From an uncultured Dehalococcoidia bacterium (lineage in GTDB: Bacteria > Chloroflexota > Dehalococcoidia > Lucifugimonadales > UBA3495): DNA of 64,000 nucleotides. A program made the position numbers and the translations under genes. A model generated the notes under the pieces. It did not search any database, was not told the DNA's origin, and saw only the letters and a list, made by a program, of their open reading frames with translations. The DNA lies in the NCBI GenBank assembly GCA_958296385.1, contig OY282494.1, forward strand, positions 727,416 to 791,415. Direction: 5' to 3'. This document shows positions 60,435 through 64,000 of the stretch, one piece after another; positions within the stretch are counted from its first letter, which is position 1; the number at the start of each line of letters is the position of its first letter.

Positions 60435-60941
60435 ATGTCTGCCAGAGACGCATTGCCCGTTTTTGATGACCACTATGGCCGCCCCGCTGTCTGGCCCGGC
60501 CTTACCGTAACCGGCCTGGTATCCTGCCCCGCCCGCTATTCCGCAGACGATTTGGCCCGGCTAACCGACGGGGCCATTACCGATGATTTCCGGTGCCTGG
60601 AGGGTTGGGTTGTCGCCGGTCAGCAGTGGGAGGGCGTGCCTTTGCAAAGATTGCTGGATGATGCCGGCATCCTGCCCACCGCCCGTTACGCCGCCATATC
60701 AGCATCCGACTACACCGTTGCGCTAGCGCTGGACGCGGCGGCCGGCGCTGTGCTGCTGGCCACCCGGCTGAACGGCGCCCCTCTTGCCGAACCCCACGGC
60801 GGCCCCTGCCGGCTGGTGAGCGTCGGCATGGCCTGCTACGCCAGCATCAAGTGGGTAGATCGCATCCAGCTTACCGACCAGATGCCCGCGGCAACGGCGC
60901 AGCAAATCGCCGGCGCGCGCAACCGGGAGTCGGGCCGTTAG
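60435..60941 (+). CDS. single-domain molybdopterin-dependent oxidoreductase (sulfite-oxidase/MsrP-like)
   Basis: 168 aa, only the Mo-cofactor-binding domain of the sulfite oxidase superfamily. The Mo-coordinating cysteine is C54 in DFRCLEGWVVAG; the second signature is EPHGGPCRLVSVGMACYASI and IKWVDRIQL. It lacks the dimerisation domain of sulfite oxidase and any TAT or Sec signal, so it is presumably cytoplasmic. GAGG lies 7 bases before the ATG, and a TATAAT (60407-60412) overlaps the stop of the upstream membrane-protein gene. Resembles a minimal MsrPQ-like pair. It overlaps the convergent response regulator by 4 bases. Confidence 0.82.
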   Translation: MSARDALPVFDDHYGRPAVWPGLTVTGLVSCPARYSADDLARLTDGAITDDFRCLEGWVVAGQQWEGVPLQRLLDDAGILPTARYAAISASDYTVALALDAAAGAVLLATRLNGAPLAEPHGGPCRLVSVGMACYASIKWVDRIQLTDQMPAATAQQIAGARNRESGR

Positions 60942-61657
60942 TCCAGTTCCTTAAAACGATAGCCCAGCCCCCGCTCACTCAATATGTACTGCGGATGGCG
61001 CGGGTCTTGCTCCAGTTTCTGCCTCAGGTAGGTAACGTAAGTCCGCACGTACTGATGCTCCCCCCGGTACTCCGGCCCCCACACCCGTTCCAGCAGCGTA
61101 TCGTGGCTGAGCAGCTGCCCGGAGTTGTTCACCAGCTGGTACAGCAAGCGGTACTCGGTGGGCCGCAGATGCACCTCTGCGCCGCCGGTAATCACCATGC
61201 TCTGGTCAAAGTTGATGGTAAGCCAGTCGTCCACCGGCACTTTTTGCAGGCGCGGCGGTTCGGCGGCCTCGATGCGGCGGAACAACGCCCGGATGCGCGA
61301 CGCCAGTTCCCGCGGACTGAACGGTTTAGTCAGGTAATCGTCGGCCCCCAGGTCCAGCCCGGCCACCCGATCGGCCTCGTCGCCCCGCACGGTAACAAAG
61401 ATTACCGGCACCGATGAATCGGCCCGGATGCGGCGCAGCGTCTCAAACCCGTCCAGCTCCGGCATCATCACGTCCAGCACCACCAGGTCAACGGCCTCAT
61501 CCCCCGCCAGCACCGCCAGCGCCTCCCGCCCGTTCGCCGCCGTAGCCACGCGAAACCCCTCCACCTCAAGGTTCATCGCCGTAAAGCGCACAATGTGCGG
61601 TTCGTCGTCCACGACCAGAATCGTCCGCGCGCCGGCGCTGCGGGCATCAGTAGTCAT
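60938..61657 (-). CDS. OmpR-family response regulator
   Basis: 239 aa. Canonical receiver: acidic pair in VVDDEPHIV, phosphorylated aspartate in VVLDVMMPE, threonine in IFVTVRG and lysine in DYLTKPFSPREL. The winged helix follows (about 135-235; LRPTEYRLLYQLVNNSGQLL, RTYVTYLRQKLEQDPRHP). It starts 5 bases after the histidine kinase stop, so the two form a two-component system. KdpE-like in sequence style but not linked to kdp genes here. Confidence 0.93.
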   Translation of the reverse strand: MTTDARSAGARTILVVDDEPHIVRFTAMNLEVEGFRVATAANGREALAVLAGDEAVDLVVLDVMMPELDGFETLRRIRADSSVPVIFVTVRGDEADRVAGLDLGADDYLTKPFSPRELASRIRALFRRIEAAEPPRLQKVPVDDWLTINFDQSMVITGGAEVHLRPTEYRLLYQLVNNSGQLLSHDTLLERVWGPEYRGEHQYVRTYVTYLRQKLEQDPRHPQYILSERGLGYRFKELD

Positions 61658-61662
61658 TCTCG

Positions 61663-63252
61663 TTACCCCGTACTGTCCGGGCCGGCGCTGTCCGGGAACG
61701 TCAGCGTGAACGCCGACCCGGGCCCGGGGCCGCTGTCCACGCTGATTTCGCCCCCGTGGGCCGTCATCACGGCGTCGCAGATGTACAGCCCGATGCCCAG
61801 CCCCCGCGTTTGCACCGACACCGGGTTTTGCGACCGGAAAAACCGCTCGAAAATCCGCCGGCTTTCCCAGCGTGGCACGCCCACCCCGGCATCCGACACC
61901 GTAAGCGACACTCGCCCCGCATCGTCCATCCGGCCGGTTATGTTCACCGGCCCCCCGCCGGGAGAATACTTGACCGCGTTGTCCACCAGATTCACCAGCA
62001 CCTCCTCGATCAGCGCCGGATCGCCGGACACCGCCGGCAAATCGCTTGGGAATGATACTGCAAGCTGATGCTCCCTGGCGGCCGGCTGCATCCGCCCCAC
62101 CACCCGCTCGGCCAGCGCCGGCAGCTGGATGTGCTCCTGATTGATTGGCAGCGCCCCGGTTTCCAGTCGCGAGGCCAGCAGCAGTCGGTTCATCAGCCGG
62201 CTCATGTGGTCGGTTTCCTCCTCAATCGCCTCAAAGCTGCGCCGCAAAACGTCGCCGTCCCACTCCGCATCGGGGCGGGACAGGGTGTTGGTGTAGCCCT
62301 TGATTATCGCCAGCGGCGTTTGCAGCTGATGCCCCAGCATTGATAAGAACGCCGACCGCATATCCTCCATTTCCCGAACCCGCGTCATATCCCGCACGTT
62401 CACTACCGCGTTCAGCGGCGCCAGTTCCGGCGAGCGCACTACCGAATAGACCAGCGCCACCTCGGTGCGCTGGCCGCTGCGGGAGCGCACGGCGGCCGCC
62501 AGCTCGGTAGCGTTCTCGCCGTTGCCCGCCGCCGGTTGCAGCATCGGACACCGGCCCGGACACACCGGCCGCCCCTCTCGATCCCGCCAGTTCAGCCCCA
62601 CCGCGCAGGGCCGCCCGATAATTTCCTCGGCCGGCAGCCCCAGCAGCCGCTCCATCGCCGGGTTGACGCTGACGATGCGCCGGAACGCGTCCACCGTATA
62701 GATGCCGTCGGCGCTGCCCTCCAGAATAGACTCCACCCGCTGCTTTTCCTGGCTCAGCAGATGCGCCAGCCGGGCCGACTGTACGGCGATGGCCGCCTGC
62801 TCCGCAAACGCCGCCAGCACCGGCGGGTCCAGCTGCGAGAAATTAGCCGCCTCCGACGCCCGCAGCACCAGAATCAGCCCCACCGTTTCCCCCCCCGTCC
62901 GCAGCGGCACCGCCATAATCGGGTTTTGCATCTGCCCCGTCAGCGACACCGGCAGCGCCGATTGCGGAAACAGCGCCGACAGCAAAGCGTACTGCTCCCG
63001 GCTCAACGCCAAATCCGGTATCGCCTCGTTAAGCAGCGGACGAATCCGGGCAACCTGCCCGCCGTCCAGCCCGTAAGACCCGGTGATTACAAACCGGCGG
63101 CTGGCGTCATCCCACGTAGCCACCACCGCCGCGCTGCCGCCCAGGGCCCGGACGGCATTGCGCAAAATGCTCTCCAGCTCCGGTTGCAGTTCGGGGTACT
63201 CGTCCCCGTCTGAATAGCGGTAAGAGGTGGCGGGTGAATTGCCGCTGGCCAT
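61663..63252 (-). CDS. sensor histidine kinase (GAF-PAS-HisKA-HATPase)
   Basis: Predicted 529 aa from the ATG at 63252; starts at 63327 or 63507 are also open. Domain order: GAF (about 25-165), PAS (about 180-290, GSADGIYTVDAFRRIVSVNP), HisKA and HATPase_c. No transmembrane helices, so a cytoplasmic sensor. The phosphoacceptor H-box reads MLGHQLQTPLAIIKGY (His about 308): the residue after His, normally Glu/Asp and important for phosphotransfer, is Gln. ATP-binding N-box (LVNLVDNAVKYSP) and G-boxes (DAGVGVP, RGLGIGLYI) are intact. A CxxC-like pair CPGRC lies in the PAS region. Followed directly by its response regulator. Confidence 0.9.
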   Translation of the reverse strand: MASGNSPATSYRYSDGDEYPELQPELESILRNAVRALGGSAAVVATWDDASRRFVITGSYGLDGGQVARIRPLLNEAIPDLALSREQYALLSALFPQSALPVSLTGQMQNPIMAVPLRTGGETVGLILVLRASEAANFSQLDPPVLAAFAEQAAIAVQSARLAHLLSQEKQRVESILEGSADGIYTVDAFRRIVSVNPAMERLLGLPAEEIIGRPCAVGLNWRDREGRPVCPGRCPMLQPAAGNGENATELAAAVRSRSGQRTEVALVYSVVRSPELAPLNAVVNVRDMTRVREMEDMRSAFLSMLGHQLQTPLAIIKGYTNTLSRPDAEWDGDVLRRSFEAIEEETDHMSRLMNRLLLASRLETGALPINQEHIQLPALAERVVGRMQPAAREHQLAVSFPSDLPAVSGDPALIEEVLVNLVDNAVKYSPGGGPVNITGRMDDAGRVSLTVSDAGVGVPRWESRRIFERFFRSQNPVSVQTRGLGIGLYICDAVMTAHGGEISVDSGPGPGSAFTLTFPDSAGPDSTG

Positions 63253-63409
63253 TGCGATACCGTCGTTCCGTTGCGGATTTGCGGGTTTGCCGCGTGATTT
63301 TCTATGCAATTTTAACATTAAGGCCATTGGAATACGGCCCGCGTGCGCCCAAAATAGGATAGGAAAGTTGGCGGACGAATGTCTTGCCGTTATACGGAGG
63401 GAGACAGAG

Positions 63410-63595
63410 ATGCCCAGGTATGTGTACCAGTGCACCTCGTGCGACCACGAATACGACCAGCGGCAGAGCTTTGGCGCATCCCCGGAATCCCAATGTCCGG
63501 AATGCACCGGCGTGGCCCGCCGGAAGTTTCACGCCGTGCCGGTAATCTACAAGGGTTCCGGGTTCTACACCACGGACTACGCCCGCAAAAAATAA
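63410..63595 (+). CDS. FmdB-family zinc-ribbon protein
   Basis: 61 aa, ATG at 63410 after GGAGG. The FmdB regulatory-domain pattern is MPRYVYQCTSCDHEYDQRQS, then ECTGVARRKF with a second CPEC pair, and the ending YKGSGFYTTDY. Family members bind zinc and are usually found with chaperone or amidase genes; here groES follows by about 70 bases, a common arrangement in Chloroflexota and other bacteria. A GC-rich hairpin (GCCGGG/CCCGGC) between the two has no T-run. Confidence 0.9.
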   Translation: MPRYVYQCTSCDHEYDQRQSFGASPESQCPECTGVARRKFHAVPVIYKGSGFYTTDYARKK

Positions 63596-63667
63596 GCCCG
63601 CCGGGGCTCACCCGGCCCACCGCAACCACTACCACACCACACAATCACAATCGCAAGGAGGCAATCA

Positions 63668-63958
63668 GTGGCTAATTTCACACCCCTGGGCGAGCGAATC
63701 GTCATCAAGCCCATGGAACAGGAAACCCAGACCCGGGGCGGCATCCTGCTCCCCGACACCGCCAAGGAAAAGCCCCAGGAGGGCGAAGTCATCGCCGTCG
63801 GCCCCGGCCGCGTCGGCGACGACGGCAGCCGCATCACCATGGAACTGTCCGTTGGCGATAAGGTCATCTACTCCAAGTACGCCGGCACCGAGTACGAGGA
63901 CGGCGACGACGAGTACCTCATCATGCGCGAGTCCGACGTCCTGGCCAAAATCGGCTAA
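63668..63958 (+). CDS. groES: co-chaperonin GroES
   Basis: 96 aa, GTG start with AAGGAGG 7 bases upstream. The mobile loop [20 protein letters not shown] that docks GroEL is complete, as are the LGERIVIKP start and the C-terminal [15 protein letters not shown]. groEL presumably follows beyond the window edge. No CIRCE (HrcA) operator is found in the 70 bases upstream, so heat regulation, if any, is by another route or by an upstream promoter. Confidence 0.95.
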   Translation: MANFTPLGERIVIKPMEQETQTRGGILLPDTAKEKPQEGEVIAVGPGRVGDDGSRITMELSVGDKVIYSKYAGTEYEDGDDEYLIMRESDVLAKIG

Positions 63959-64000
63959 CCCCGTCACCCCACAATCAACACGCTACCACAAGCTACTACC

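Noticed and set aside
63596-63667. CIRCE element before groES
   Set aside because: I looked for TTAGCACTC-N9-GAGTGCTAA and found nothing similar.

Overview
The window is a GC-rich, gene-dense stretch of bacterial chromosome with about 61 protein genes and no rRNA, tRNA, CRISPR array, prophage or insertion sequence that I can recognise. The gene set points to Chloroflexota, most likely a Dehalococcoidia/SAR202-type lineage. It includes an F420 (deazaflavin) biosynthesis operon with an F420-type LLM oxidoreductase, a class II (B12) ribonucleotide reductase with NrdR, an archaeal-type bifunctional FBP aldolase/phosphatase, separate FakA/DegV genes, and ftsA-ftsZ with rsmH but no mur genes nearby. 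The taxonomic call is an inference from gene content, not from a marker tree.

Layout. 1-4 kb: end of a PLP aminotransferase, fbp, a Zn-ribbon/TPR membrane protein, fabI. 3.8-10.2 kb (minus strand): ruvB, then cofG-cofH-cofD-cofC-LLM oxidoreductase, tightly spaced or overlapping. 10.4-15.7 kb (plus): fakA, a DegV protein, recG. 15.8-19.6 kb: an atypical response regulator, then a promoter-driven three-gene unit (DUF1445, DUF4392, and a Zn-finger/TerB-like protein); the first two match the two halves of eukaryotic D-glutamate cyclase. 19.6-23.6 kb (minus): yebC-ruvC-ruvA-uvrB. 24-26.4 kb: two tandem VOC proteins, an unknown gene and an NHL-repeat protein. 26.5-35.5 kb (minus): nrdJ, pdxA, proC, yggT, a P-loop kinase, pepA, and, separately, nrdR with two small unknown genes. 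36-39.7 kb (minus): rsmH-ftsA-ftsZ, a pared-down dcw cluster. 40.1-44.5 kb (plus): tig-clpP-clpP-clpX. 44.5-53 kb (minus): dprA-topA-xer-aroQ-efp-xseA-xseB-formyltransferase in one long run. 53-64 kb: GMC oxidoreductase, SMP-30 lactonase, lipoprotein serine protease, DM13 protein, SirB1-like protein, Zn-ribbon protein, SDR, a membrane protein with a small molybdopterin-binding partner, a histidine kinase/response regulator pair, an FmdB-like Zn ribbon and groES.

Themes. DNA recombination and repair is unusually concentrated (ruvA, ruvB, ruvC, recG, uvrB, dprA, xer, topA, xseA, xseB). Cofactor F420 is made and probably used here. Cell division is represented without a neighbouring peptidoglycan pathway, while a split D-glutamate cyclase suggests handling of D-glutamate from outside or from turnover.

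Non-coding signals. Several sigma70-like promoters, three convincing intrinsic terminators, and a probable NrdR operator at nrdR are visible. Two dispersed repeat families occur: a G5-AAAT-N-ATTT-C5 palindrome upstream of yebC and of rsmH, and a hairpin-forming element of about 117 bp near ftsZ and near 59.7 kb. The most distinctive pattern is a set of short tandem duplications (12-33 bp) that sit repeatedly on or beside start and stop codons.
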